Assembly: GCA_009763385.1 (NCBI GenBank)
Contig: CM019825.1
Coordinates: 120,839,631 to 120,903,630 of the forward strand
Source of the DNA: Coix lacryma-jobi var. lacryma-jobi
Taxonomy: Eukaryota > Streptophyta > Magnoliopsida > Poales > Poaceae
DNA: 64,000 bases
Direction of reading: 5' to 3'
Of the stretch, positions 33,901-44,469 are shown in pieces. The notes under the pieces are model-generated. The model ran no database searches. It was not told the DNA's origin and saw only the letters and a list, made by a program, of their open reading frames with translations. How positions within the stretch are numbered: the stretch's first letter is position 1; every line of letters starts with the position of its first letter. A program made the translations under genes and the position numbers.

Positions 33901-34352
33901 AGAGCAAGAGAAAGGTGCAGCAGGAGTTCGGCACCAAGGTGGCACGTCTGCAGACAGAGTTGGATAGGGTTACTCTGGAGCACGACGAGGCTCGCTCCAT
34001 GGCTGGAGCAGAGAGTGTTGCTCGTCTCTTCGGCGAGCAGATGTACCTAGGGATGGTGGCGCAGAGGGATGAAGCTTGGTCCGCTTTTGATATCATGAGG
34101 GAGCACGCCCTGCAGCTGGGGCACCACGTCGACCACCAGCAAGCCTACATCAACAACCTCCATGAGGAGATCCACCATCTCCACCACGAGGCCAAAGCAG
34201 CTACCGCACCTGACATACTCGAGCCACAGGACAGAGTGGTGCTTGGTCCCGACCCTGCACCAGAGGACGAGGCCCCCGACGAGGCCCACGCTGACGAGCC
34301 CCTCATCAACGACGACGGAGAGGGTGCCGGTTCCGACACCGACGACGTTTAA
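33901..34352 (+). pseudogene. C-terminal coiled-coil part of element E upstream ORF
   Basis: After the CACTA element the frame is open from 33903 to a stop at 34350-34352. Residues from QQEFGTKVARLQTELDRVTL to about HEEIHHLHHEAKA show heptad-like spacing of Leu/Val/Ile and many Glu/His, so a coiled coil is likely. The tail is strongly acidic (PAPEDEAPDEAHADEP...DTDDV). With the H3-like start, this would make a protein with a basic tail-mimic front and a coiled-coil/acidic end. A stop would arise at the CACTA junction if the frame were simply continued, so it is treated as a pseudogene. Confidence 0.5.
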
Positions 34353-34679
34353 GTGCTAGATTGGTTAGGAGACGATCTTTTGCTAGATGATCGTTGTGGG
34401 TTCCTTTGATGTAACCTCAGACCTATGTTTATCTTGATGACTTTGTGATGCCTTGGTTTCTGTAATGGTGTGTATGACTTTTTGATCAAGTCCAGACTTT
34501 GATCTGGCAAAGTTATGGAATTTTTCATTTGTGTGCTTATTATGAGCGATTAATTTTGTGATGTTGTGTGGAAATGAGTAACTATATTTGGTCGTGTGCT
34601 TAATTTTCAAATTTTGTGCAGTGTGATATTTATTCATTATTCAATATAACATCACCTAATTGTTGCTCATTAATGAGAT
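34353..34679 (+). other. AT-rich spacer between the coiled-coil ORF and gag fragment
   Basis: No feature seen apart from its position inside element E. Confidence 0.4.
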
Positions 34680-34991
34680 ATGCAGATGCCGGTCTACACC
34701 TGCAGCCAGCGTGACCCAGAAGGAAGCAACCAGGAGTAGAATCTGCCACCACCTCCACCGCCCCCTATGATGGCAAATGCTTTCTTTAGGCGTTTCCTAG
34801 GCAGTCAGAGGAACATAGAGGAGATGCAACGACAGATGGGAGCCACACTCCGTGACATAGCGGTTAACACCGCTCAGCAGCGCTAGCAGCGCCAAGGTCT
34901 AGAGCCAAACTAGTACAGCTCGTACCGTGACTTCCTGGATACCCGGCCGCTAGTGTTCAAGGAGGCAGGACGTTATAAGTTAGGCTTGTGA
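34680..34991 (+). pseudogene. gag: Gypsy-like gag N-terminal fragment
   Basis: The frame from ATG 34680 has a run of prolines (NLPPPPPPP), a segment NIEEMQRQMGATLRDIAVNT and then YRDFLDTRPLVFKEAG. That pattern of short proline run, glutamine-rich helix, and FL-x-T-x-P-x-F motif is common at the start of grass Gypsy gag proteins just before the retrotransposon gag domain. Three TAG codons interrupt it, and it is cut off at about 34980 by other sequence. Confidence 0.6.
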
Positions 34992-35212
34992 TCAACCAGT
35001 CAGTTGTTCCCTATGATGTTGGTGCCTTCAACTGAAGATCGGAGTGTTTTTTTGTTGTCTGCTCCTTAAGGTTATGTTCTTTGTGTTAATACGTTATGTA
35101 TTTAAGCATTGTCTTTCGATATTACCCCTTATTTGTAGCTATATGTGAGATTTGACTTCCTGGACTCACATATGGTGTATATCTGGTTTTGTCCTTAATA
35201 CCGGGTGTGACA
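34981..35212 (-). repeat. LTR fragment (starts TGTCACACCCGG on minus strand)
   Basis: On the minus strand it begins TGTCACACCCGGTATTAAGG at 35212, a typical grass LTR start. Only about 230 bp remain before the gag fragment. Its right end lies directly against CACTA ORF1 sequence, suggesting an LTR insertion or a deletion junction. Confidence 0.5.
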
Positions 35213-36857
35213 TTGTCCCTAGGCAGTGGTTATGCCTATTGTTCTCTCGAAGCTTCTTGAATTTCTCACTATATTTCTTGGCTTCATTAGATGTCTTCAT
35301 TTCCACAAACTTTTGTCAATCTTGTTCTGGAATGAATGGGTGCTTCCTCGTGGCATCCAACCCTTTATTGACAAAATTGCGTACTAGTTCGCTTTTGAAA
35401 TTTCTCCAACATTTTGCTACCAACTACATCATCCTCTTAAATGTAATAGGCTTCAACTCTTCTGCAAACTCCAACCTAGGCTGGACACACTCATTAAATA
35501 GTGCTTGCTTGTCTTCCTCAGATAGTGTATTGAATGAAGGCTATACCAAGGAGATCCTTTGTCTACCAATCCTCTTCATTCTTACTCTCGCTGCCTTATC
35601 TTTGGGCCACCCAACCAGAGTGAGCTCTGTGACAACTAGCATGTCCTCTGGCCATTTGGTGACTGTCCTATGTCTTGTTCTCCATGGCCTAACTAGAGGT
35701 TGAGATTGCGGCACCTCTCCCACCTCTTCAAGAGCCGCCCCCTCACCCTCCTCTGCACCACCATCTCTCACTTGGTCACTTGAGCCATCCTGTTCCTCTT
35801 GGTTGTTACTTTTAGTGTGTCCCTCCTCTCCACTACCGTGGGTTGATTCCTTCCTCTCTGATGATGTTGCTTTGTTTTCAGACTATTTTGAAACACATTA
35901 GAGTAAGATTGTTAGAGAACATGACAATGCATTATATTGCCATCTAATAGTAACTAGTGTTAGTATATCACAAAGCTAGGTCCTTACCATCCATTTAGGG
36001 ATCTAACAATACCCAATAGCTAGCAATGCAAACACCATTCCACACATCCATGTGGGTCACGTGCAGTGAAAACAGTGGCAAAAAATACATGACATCATGT
36101 ACAATTCATAGTACTTGGCTCAGAGAACATCACAAAAGTTTATTCATATTAACTAGGATTCTCAGCAAACTAAAATAACTTATAGCCTCCTAGCATATTT
36201 AAGTGAGCATATTCCAGGTCCAGGATCCAAGTTATAAGACAAGATATTTGAAAAGGCACAATATGCTAGAAAAGAACACACCCACAACTAACCACGATCA
36301 ACAGAGATATATCAGCCCTTGGAGTTTCCCAAAAGTTACTCTATCATCAAAAGTCAAAATTTCTAATATGATACAAGCAACAACAAGAAATAGTTACACA
36401 TATACTCTTATTATCTACTTGCAAATACATTGACAAAATAAAGTAACACAACATCAGGAATTCATCAGATATCAGTGAAGAAGCAGAGATTCAAGCTAAA
36501 TATACTTTACAAAACATTGATCTATAAAACATATCAGCCAAGAGCAAGTATTTAGTAAACAGACGAATACTTTGGATTCAGGCTAACAATATATTATCAC
36601 TGCATTGTTGTTGACCATAGACATAATAAAGAAAAGAGGGAAAGCATTAAGGTACCTGCGGTGTTGAGCTTGGGCGTAGTGGTGGCGGATGTGGTGCTAG
36701 CCTTTGGTGAAGAGGTCACCATCGGGAGGGCTTCAGTAGAAGATTCTGGACCTCCATTAGCCCGACCTACTTCTTCACCGTTGAGCCACCAGTAGTCGTG
36801 ACGAGCACCTCCAGTAGTGCAAGTCACCTCCTCACCTGACCTGCTTAGATCCGACAT
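35213..36857 (-). pseudogene. CACTA ORF1 (Transposase_24-like), two exons, broken
   Basis: Probable first exon from ATG 36857 (MSDLSRSGEEVTCTTGG) to a CGCAG/GTACC donor at 36656/36655. The second exon covers about 35860-35213 on the minus strand, with TVTKWPEDMLVVTELTLVGW, a CAG-to-TAG-type stop at 35541-35543, then SFNTLSEEDKQALFNECVQP, a TGA in place of the expected Trp codon, and FVEMKTSNEAKKYSEKFKKL. The last segment is characteristic of the plant transposase family Pfam PF03004. The product is the accessory DNA-binding protein type of CACTA elements. It is truncated at 35213. Confidence 0.65.
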
Positions 36858-37579
36858 GGTGGGAGATGTAGGAATGCTGGTGCGAGCGGATGCGGATGGG
36901 GGCGAAAGACGGCGACGCGCACAACGGATGGGGCCGACAGGCGGATGCAGACGATGGTGAAAGACGGTGGCACGCACAGTGGATGTGGATGGCAGGCGGA
37001 GACTGATGCAGATGCGGTGGCGCGTGGATGCGAACGGTGGGCGGAGACGGATGCATATGCGGTGGCGGAGCGAACAACGGAACCCTAGACACGTGGGGTG
37101 AATGAACAGATGTGAGTAGACTTTGGGGAATGAGACGGATGTGAGTATGGGAAAAAGTTGGCGGGCAAATGTGATATTTGTGGTAGGGGAAAAATTATCT
37201 CTGAAAAGAAAATGAAACAAGGTGTGTCTGTGTTAAGCAAAAAAAAAGGCCAAAAAATTTGTCAATTGCGGGGATCGAATCTACAACCCCTCGGTCCAAA
37301 AGTTTGGGTATTACCAGTGCGCTATGACAGTGAGTTCAATCATAACATAGTTACAAAGATAATACATGTGTTTCCAAACATTCAAACTGGGTGGCCTAGC
37401 CGTCCTGCAAAGTTTTTTGAAAAAAACGCTAGTTTCTTTTTTTAATATTTGGTTAAAATATGTAACTGGTCTTTCTCCCTTATACTAACTCTAAATGTGA
37501 TGGTTTTTTCCTAAAAATTTTAAAAATCATTCTCTGATGATTATGTTAGTACTTCTATTATTTTGATCTTATTTTATTA

Positions 37580-38690
37580 TGAATAGTTGAAAATTTGAAT
37601 TTCAAAAATTGATAACTTGAAACAATATTTTGAAGCACCAAATGGTTTCAGCTGAAGAAGTCATGAATATAAAAGTTGTACAACTTGAAATAACATTTTC
37701 AAGCACCAAATGTTAATATGACTTTGTCGGATGAAGAAATGATCCAAATAAGAGTTGTAGATCTTGAGAATTGCAAATGAAGCTTTGTAGTTGGCAACCT
37801 TTTCATTTGAAATAATCTTGTCATGGAAAACTAAGCTTAAATTTAAAAGTTTTTGAATTTTGAAATTTGATTTTTATAAATGACCTCGAATAGAGAAACT
37901 ACCAATATAAAGCAATACATTGCTTCAAAAAATGAGAACTTCAAAGCAAATTCTGAAGCAGTAAATTAATTCAAATGATAAAAAATTCAACTACAAAGTT
38001 GTATAACTTCTGAAGATCTACAACTTTTATTTTGGTCATTTCTTCATTCGACAAAGCGATAGTAGCATTGTTTATAAAATCTAAATCTCTCTTATATAGT
38101 TTCCTGAAACTTAAAGAGAGATTAAGATTTGTGAACAATATTACTATCACTATGTCGATGAACAAATGATGAAAATAAAAGTTGTAGATCTTAAGAAGTT
38201 ATATAACTTTATAATTGAACACTTTTTAATTTAAATTAATTTTAGCAATGAAAAGTCCATTTGAATTTCTCAAAATTTGAAATATGATTTTTTAAACGAC
38301 CTTGCACGAAGAACCTGTCAAAATGAAAATTGTAGGTCTCTAAAAGTTATGGAATTTTGTAGCTGAAAACTTTTTTATTTGAATTAACTTTGGCAACAAA
38401 AAGTATGTTTGAATTTCTCAAATGACCTCATATGGAGAAATAGCCAAAATAAAAGTTGTAGATCTCGAAAAGTTACGAAACTTTATAGTTGACAATTTTT
38501 TGATTTGAATTAATCTTGCCAGCGAAAATTACTTATGTTCGAATTTCTCAAATTTTAAATTCAAATTTTATAAACGATCTCGGATGGAAAAACTACCAAA
38601 ATAAAAGTTGTAGATCTCAAAAAGTTATGAAACTTTTTAGTTGAAAAATTGTTGATTTAAATTTGTTTAGAGCCTTAAACAAGCAATTTA
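37580..38690. repeat. Subterminal repeats of C2, related to 32750-33240
   Basis: Repeated blocks of about 110-120 bp contain AAAATAAAAGTTGTAGATCT, AAGTTATGAAACTTT and GACCTCG...GAGAAAC. The C1 interior has the same blocks in opposite orientation, including the GGCTCTAAAC...TTTAAGGCTC region. Confidence 0.65.
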
Positions 38691-39141
38691 CACTGAGTTT
38701 AGTATAATACGTAGGGAACCGAAATAGAATCTAAACACAAATGACAGTGTGGTGTAGTTGTAGTGGGGGTTACGTGCGAGGAGGAGGTCACAAGTTTGAA
38801 TCCCACTAGCACGTAGTACGGAAATTTTGCACAACAAATGTCGTGATTGGCGACTTCTTGGGCAGGTGCCGGTCGTTGGGGGCTTCTCCTTGATTTAGAA
38901 ATATTTTTTTTCTGGGTTTTTCGGTATGAATCTTTGCAGAGTGTTTTTTTTATATCAAGGGTCAAACTAGCACTCAGCAAAGGTTTTACCGAGTGCGTAA
39001 CAGAAGATGCTCGACAAAGAAATTTTTACCGATAGTTTTTTTACTAATGCTCTTTAACTTGGCAGCAAAGCTTTTGCTGAGTGTTGCCTAGTGTTTTTTT
39101 TTATTTGAGTTTGCTGAGTGTCCTAGCTGAGTCCGGTAGTG

Positions 39142-39495
39142 ATTTTTATTTTTTTGCTAGTAATAGTAAATCGGTGAAGCCGAGAAAAATCAGCGATTGC
39201 CTCAGTCCTCGCAGCTAGCTAGTCGCTCCCGGCGTTCGGTCTCCATTGCCACCACGTCTTCGGTCAGTCGTCGACCGTCCCTCCCAGTCGGCCAAGCCAC
39301 GCGCGCAGTCCCCATCCTGGCTCCGGCCGTCAAGCTCCGTCCTCGTCCTCTTCCCCCATTGCTTCGTTCGCTCTGTAAAAGGCGGCACGTGTTTGCGCCA
39401 TAGCCAACCTATCCAGTCCTAATTAAGATTCAGTTCATTAACTGCAGGCACTATCGCCACTCTCATCGCGGATTCACACACATAGGCATAAGTAC
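39142..39495 (+). promoter_or_regulatory. Upstream region of the dioxygenase gene, with G-box
   Basis: CT-rich leader-like DNA between the CACTA end and the gene. A CACGTG G-box lies at 39386-39391. No clear TATA box was found. The CACTA terminus is about 480 bp from the chosen start codon, so the proximal promoter is short or partly transposon-derived. Confidence 0.5.
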
Positions 39496-39735
39496 ATGGC
39501 AATCCTCGACGTCGACCTGGCCCAGAACAACAATAGCAGCAGTGCTCCTCCCTGTCATGCTCATGCTCGTCAGCAGCAGCAGGCACACGCGGACGGGCAG
39601 CAGCAGGAGGAGGACGAGCATGCAGGTGCTCCTCAAGGGCGTGCGGCACCTGTGCGAGCGCGGCACCATCACGAAGCTGCCCGCCCGCTACGTCCTCCCG
39701 CCCTCGGACCGTCCAGCTCCGGCACCCGGCGATGA
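39496..39735 (+). other. Out-of-frame upstream ATG overlapping the dioxygenase start
   Basis: ATG 39496 opens a 79-codon frame (MAILDVDLAQNNNSSS) in a different phase from the dioxygenase and ends at 39735, inside exon 1. If the transcript starts upstream, this would be an overlapping uORF. A small indel near here is another explanation. Confidence 0.35.
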
Positions 39736-42700
39736 CCAGCCGCGCAGCAGCTGCGTGTTCCCCGTCATCGACCTGGCCCGCCTCCGCGTGCCCGCGGAGC
39801 GCGCCGCCGCCCTGGCCGAGCTGGACGCGGCCTGCAGGGACTACGGCTTCTTCCAGCTGGTCGGCCACGGCGTGGACGGCGGCCGGATGCTGGACGTGGC
39901 GCGCCGCTTCTTCGACCTGCCTTTCGAGGAGCGCGCGCGCTACATGTCCGCAGACATCCGGGCCCCCGTGCGCTACGGCACCAGCTTCAACCAGCTCAAC
40001 GACGGCGTCCTCTGCTGGCGGGACTTCCTCAAGCTCGTCTGCTGCGACGACCTCGCCGGCGTCGTGCCGTCGTGGCCAGACGCGCCCACTGACCTCAGGT
40101 ACGTACGCTACGGTGATTGTTAATCCTCCCAGCATATCTCATTCAGCTGAGGGGGTGTTTGGATCCCTGGCAAAAAAATCTTGCCTAACACATCGAACAT
40201 TGCGGCACTAGTTTCGTCTATTAAAAATAAACTAATTATAAAACTAATTACAGGGTCATATGCTAATTACTAAGATAAATCTATTAAGGTGAATTAATCC
40301 ATCATTAGAGAATATTTACTGTAGCACCACTTTGTCAAATCATGAACTAATTAAGTTTAATAGATTCATCTCATGAATTAATCTCCGGCTGACAAATTAG
40401 TTTTTTAATTACTATATTTTTAATAGGTGTAACTAGGGCCGCAACGTCCGATGTGATAGGGCAAAAAAAATTTGCCGTGGAATCGAACAAGCCCTGAGAC
40501 TGAGTCTCTGACAGAAAGAGAGAGACAGAGACCAAACGGAATACAAATTTCCTTTCCAGGTTTTTTAGTTTTGGACATGTTTAGGGCGTCTCCAGTGGGT
40601 AGCTCTTGGCTAGCTCATAGAATATTTTCTCATATTTTAATAGGAAAGAGAAGAAAGCTATCTCTTGCTCAAGAGATAGTCTTATACACACACTTCGAGA
40701 TTATGTGAGAATGATAAGTGGAGTCATTTATATTAAGAGCTATGTGCTAAGAGATAGGTCATTTGAAGGGTTGTCTCTTAGAGTGCTTAGAGCTACGTAC
40801 TAGCTCTTATTGTTGCGGATGCTCTTAGTGCGCGCGCCACAACAAAGAACAAACAAGCAGTAACATCTTGAGAAGTATTATCATTACCAGCAGTGACTGC
40901 AGCTGCGCATACTCCTCTGCCGGTGCATGCATGCGCATATATTTGGGTCCCTTTCAGATAACAACGTACTCCCTCACTCCCAGAAAGGAAGTCACTATGA
41001 CACGTGCGGGTCAAATTTTCTCAACTTTAACCAAGTTTGTAGAAAATACGTGCAATATTTATATCGCCTAATAAATTTATTATAAAAGTACATTCAAAGA
41101 TCTATCTAATGATATTAATTATGTATTATAAATATTAATATTTTTATATATATAGTTGGTCAAAGTTTTAAAAAGTTAACTCCTCGGGAAATGAGAACGA
41201 CTTCTATTTTGGGACGCAGGAAGTACTACTCTAAAGCCAGCGAATAGATTAAAGTAAGTACTATAGCACATATGCAGTGAAAGTAATCAATAACGCATAC
41301 TCCCTCCGTATGACAAATAGAGTTCGTTTTGGACAGCGACACAGTCTCCAAAGCATAACTTTGACCACTTATTTTTTAAAAAATATTTGTTATAAAGTGG
41401 TATATATATACTTTTATGAAAGTACTTTTCAAGATAAATTTATTTATATGATTTTTACATTTCTAAACTCAATAATTTAAAAGTTATTCATGATTTATAT
41501 TCCTAATGTTTGACCGAAATCTTTTTCAAAACGAACTCTATTTGTGATACGGAGGGAGTACATCCGGGTTTGAAGTGGACACCATTGACATAGACTATGT
41601 ATGTATGTATGTACATGCATTATACACAGTCAGCAGCGGACAATGCAAAACAGAGCTTGCCGAGATGCTGTGGTGGTAGAGGCCCAGATTTTTCGCACCC
41701 GACCAAATTTAGAGGCCTACTCTCTCCGTCTCATTGAGACTGTCGTCCGAGAATCGTGTTTGTGACAGGGACACGGTTTTCCAACGACACTTTCAATGGG
41801 ACGGAAGGAGCAGATCTTTCGCACCCAACCAAATCTCTCAGTGGCAGGCACGGATGCATATCCCCGATTCCCAGAGCAGAGGCCACCATAGGCCGGCGCC
41901 CGGCGCCAAAAAGACAAACGCCGGCCGGCCAGCCAGGATAAAGGCGAATCAAATCCGCGCGCTGCATGTACCTGTCTCTCTCGCCGCCATCCCTCCCCGG
42001 ATGTATGCAATGCAATGCAATGCAAGTGCTCTACGGTTGGCCAAACGTCACTAGATTTCTTCAAGTGGCTGAACCGAGTCCACGCGTTCAAGAAGTACAG
42101 TTTCACTGCAGCAGATTCTAAGAAACGCATGGCATGGCCACGTGATTTTTACATGTCTCGCAAACTAATTAATTTTGCAGGGAGGTGGTGTCGGCGCACT
42201 CGCGGTCGAGCCGGCGGCTGTTCAAGGAGCTCATGGAGGCGGCGCTGGAGGCGCTAGGGATCCGCTCCGACGGCGCCACCGCCGAGATGCTGGCCGATTG
42301 CGACGCCGGGTCGCAGATGCTGATGGTCAACTGCTTCCCGGCGTGCCCGGAGCCCGATCTCACGCTGGGGATGCCGCCGCACTCGGACTACGGCTTCCTC
42401 ACCGTCCTCCTGCAGGATGAGGTGAACGGCCTCGAGGTCAGGCACGCCGACAGGTGGGTCCTCGTCGACCCACTCCCAGGCTCACTCGTCGTCAACATCG
42501 GAGACCACTTCGAGGTACTAACAACATATACGTATGGTACAGCGTGGTCCATGCCTGTGTAATCAGAAGAGCTGATGATTATATTGGACGCATGCATGCT
42601 TATAATAATAACATGCAGATGTACAGCAACGGGCGTTACAAGAGCGTCCTGCACCGGGTCCGCGTGAACTCGGCTCGGCCGCGTATCTCCGTGGCGTCGC

Positions 42701-42879
42701 TGCACGGCCTGCCGCCGGAGAGGGTGATCGGGCCGGCGCCGGAGCTGGTGGACGACGACAAGAACCCGAGGATGTACATGGACACGGACTTCGCAACCTT
42801 CCTCGACTACCTCAGCTCGGCCGAGGGCAAGCACAAGTCCTTCCTGCAGACCAGGAGGATCATCACCAGCTCACGCTGA
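39620..42879 (+). CDS. 2-oxoglutarate/Fe(II)-dependent dioxygenase (DMR6/F3H-like), 3 exons
   Basis: Exons 39620-40098, 42181-42514 and 42619-42879 give a 357-residue protein. All introns are GT-AG and the phases fit. The N-terminal DIOX_N domain has CVFPVIDLA and DYGFFQLVGHGV. The catalytic jelly-roll domain has H227 and D229 (PPHSDYGFLTVL), H283 (NGRYKSVLHRV) and R293/S295 (RPRISVAS). These are the iron triad and the 2-oxoglutarate-binding pair of the plant DOXC class. Length is typical. The enzyme would oxidise a small phenolic, terpenoid or hormone-type substrate in the cytosol. The exact substrate cannot be read from sequence; DMR6-like salicylate hydroxylases and flavanone 3-dioxygenase-like proteins are the nearest families. 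ATG 39620 was chosen because KGVRHLCERGTITKLPARYV is the usual N-terminus. ATG 39557 is in the same frame and possible. Confidence 0.85.
40151..40494. mobile_element. MITE with GGGGGTGTTTGGATCC end (344 bp)
   Basis: Terminal inverted repeats GGGGGTGTTTGGATCC and, reversed, GGGCTTGTTCGATTCC, with TGA duplications at 40148-40150 and 40495-40497. Confidence 0.7.
40584..40824. mobile_element. Tourist-like MITE (241 bp)
   Basis: Ends GGGCGTCTCC and, reversed, GAGCATCCGC, with TTA target duplications at 40581-40583 and 40825-40827. The TTA site fits PIF/Harbinger-derived MITEs. Confidence 0.75.
40969..41223. mobile_element. Stowaway-like MITE (255 bp)
   Basis: Ends CTCCCTCACTCCC and, reversed, CTTCCTGCGTCCC, flanked by TA. 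Confidence 0.75.
41300..41558. mobile_element. Stowaway-like MITE (259 bp)
   Basis: Ends CTCCCTCCGTATGACAAATA and its reverse complement, flanked by TA. The interior is related to the MITE at 42974. Confidence 0.85.
41720..41810. mobile_element. Short Stowaway-like MITE (91 bp)
   Basis: Ends CTCTCTCCGTCTCATTGAGA and, reversed, CTCCTTCCGTCCCATTGAAA, next to TA on the left. Confidence 0.6.
42515..42618 (+). other. Intron 2 of dioxygenase gene (104 bp)
   Basis: GTACTAAC donor and ACATGCAG acceptor, phase 0, between HFE and MYSNGRY. Confidence 0.85.
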
Positions 42880-42973
42880 TACGGCGGCGGCCGGGCCCGT
42901 CGCCTCTGAACCATCGTCTATATCTGTAGTTCTGTACACGCATCGTAGCCGCACGCTTGTTACTTACGGAGTA

Positions 42974-43232
42974 CTCCCTCCATACCCATATTAGTTGACG
43001 TTTAGGACAGCGACACGGTCTCCAAAACACAACTTTGACCTCTTATTTTTGTAAAAATATTTATGGAAAAGTGATATATGTATACTTTTATGAAAGTATT
43101 CTTCAAGACAAATCTATTTATATAATTTTTATATTTGTAAACATAGAAACTTAATAGTTATTGATGATTTATATTCCCAATGTTTGACTCTAACCTTTTC
43201 TAAAACGTCAACTAATATGGGTATGGAGGGAG
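42974..43232. mobile_element. Stowaway-like MITE in the 3' flank (259 bp)
   Basis: Ends CTCCCTCCATACCCATATTA and its reverse complement, flanked by TA. It starts 95 bp after the stop codon, so it may lie within the 3' UTR. Confidence 0.85.
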
Positions 43233-43419
43233 TACTTACTAGTACTTGGAATTGGTTCCCATATGTTTTTTCTTGCCAGTTGTCGGCAGGATGAGAAAAG
43301 TCAATACGTATGTAAGTATGTGCATGTTGTTTTGCGGCCAAGTTGACCGGTCAAACCCGTCCCTATCAGGATTGCTGCTTTATCTGTGCTTCCTCTGTAG
43401 GAGTACTCATGTTATCTCT

Positions 43420-43640
43420 ACTTTCTCTATATTCATATTAGTTATTGTCAAATATTAATTAAAAATATAAATCATCAATAACTATTAAGTTTCTATGTTT
43501 ATAAATATAAAAATTATATGAATAGATTTGTCTTAAAAAATACTTTTATAAAAACATACATATATCACTTTTTATAAATATTTTTTATAAAAATTAGATT
43601 AAAGTTATATTTTAAAGACCATGTCACCGTCCTAGCTCCT
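43420..43640. mobile_element. Degenerate MITE copy, inverted relative to 42974-43232
   Basis: Reads as the reverse complement of most of the preceding MITE (AAATCATCAATAACTATTAA, ACATATATCACTTTTTATAA, AAGACCATGTCACCGTCCTA). Its right terminus is missing. Confidence 0.65.
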
Positions 43641-43895
43641 TTATATTAAATAAAAAAAAATAAATATGTATATAAATCAGGAAACGGCATTGAACAAATT
43701 TAAAGCTAGGAAGTCTCGTCATCTGGAACTAAGAGAGCGTTGGATCAGCATATAAAAAAGGTCGAGCAAAGGTCAACCAAATTACTATTACAGTATAGTG
43801 GAGTATCTATATAGGTACTAAATTAAAGTACTCCATTTCAATGTGATGCAACTCATTTTAGTGTTTTCTAATGGTGGAAGCGAATATCGGTCACG

Positions 43896-44147
43896 ACCTT
43901 GTTTAGATTGAGAAGATGAGAATTTTTCTCAACTGTAGCACTTTCGTTGTTATTTGACAAACTTTGTCCAAATATGAACTATGTATACTCAAAAGATTCG
44001 TCTCGACATGTACATACTAAAAGTACAATTAGTTATTTATTTTACTAACATTTAATGCTCAATGCATGTGTCTAAACATTGATGTGATTGTGATGTGATG
44101 GAGAGAGAGTGAAAAAAGTTGATAGTTTGGTGGTATCTAAACAAGGC
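43896..44147. mobile_element. MITE with CCTTGTTTAG ends (252 bp)
   Basis: Ends ACCTTGTTTAGATTGA and, reversed, GCCTTGTTTAGATACC. TCACG is repeated directly at both sides (43891-43895 and 44148-44152). Confidence 0.65.
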
Positions 44148-44164
44148 TCACGTATTATAAAAAG

Positions 44165-44415
44165 GTAGAACGCTCGGATCATAAACAAACCGATGATCAC
44201 ATAATGGTTTGTTGATGTGATAGTTTGTTTATGATCCGAGCTAGAACGCTATCAACTATCACAAACTATCACACATAATGGTCTCCTCCATCATGTTTCT
44301 GATAGTTTGTGATAGTTGATATGTGATCTTTATGTGATAGTTTGTGATAGACTATCACAAACTATCAACATAGAGAGCTTTATGTGATAGTTTGTGATAG
44401 TTGATATGTCATCTC
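44165..44415. repeat. Cluster of short inverted repeats (GATAGTTTGTGATAG)
   Basis: GATAGTTTGTGATAG and its complement occur about six times, in both directions. A separate hairpin CGGATCATAAACAAAC...GTTTGTTTATGATCCG lies at 44175-44243. No TIR or TSD was found. Confidence 0.65.
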
Positions 44416-44469
44416 GGACCATTATGTCTCCTCCATCATGTTTCTATTGTCGAGATGGCCAGAAAACAC

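Larger units (their letters stand above)
35213..39141 (-). mobile_element. Right-hand part of a CACTA (En/Spm) element C2
   Basis: The right terminus reads, in reverse complement, CACTACCGGACTCAGCTAGG at 39141, with ATT following at 39142-39144. A minus-strand ORF with transposase_24-like sequence lies at 35213-36857. The left end is missing: the element is broken at 35213. Its subterminal region 37580-38690 shares inverted sequence with the interior of C1. Confidence 0.7.
40099..42180 (+). other. Intron 1 of dioxygenase gene (2,082 bp, MITE-rich)
   Basis: GTACGTACG donor and TTAATTTTGCAG acceptor. It contains at least five short transposons (listed separately), which account for about half of its length. 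Confidence 0.8.

Noticed and set aside
36597..37220. 207-codon minus-strand frame as a single protein
   Set aside because: Only the part from the ATG at 36857 resembles CACTA ORF1; the upstream part is repetitive (RHRICIRLRPP) and likely 5' non-coding.
39419..40135. 238-codon minus-strand frame over dioxygenase exon 1
   Set aside because: Antisense shadow caused by high third-position GC.
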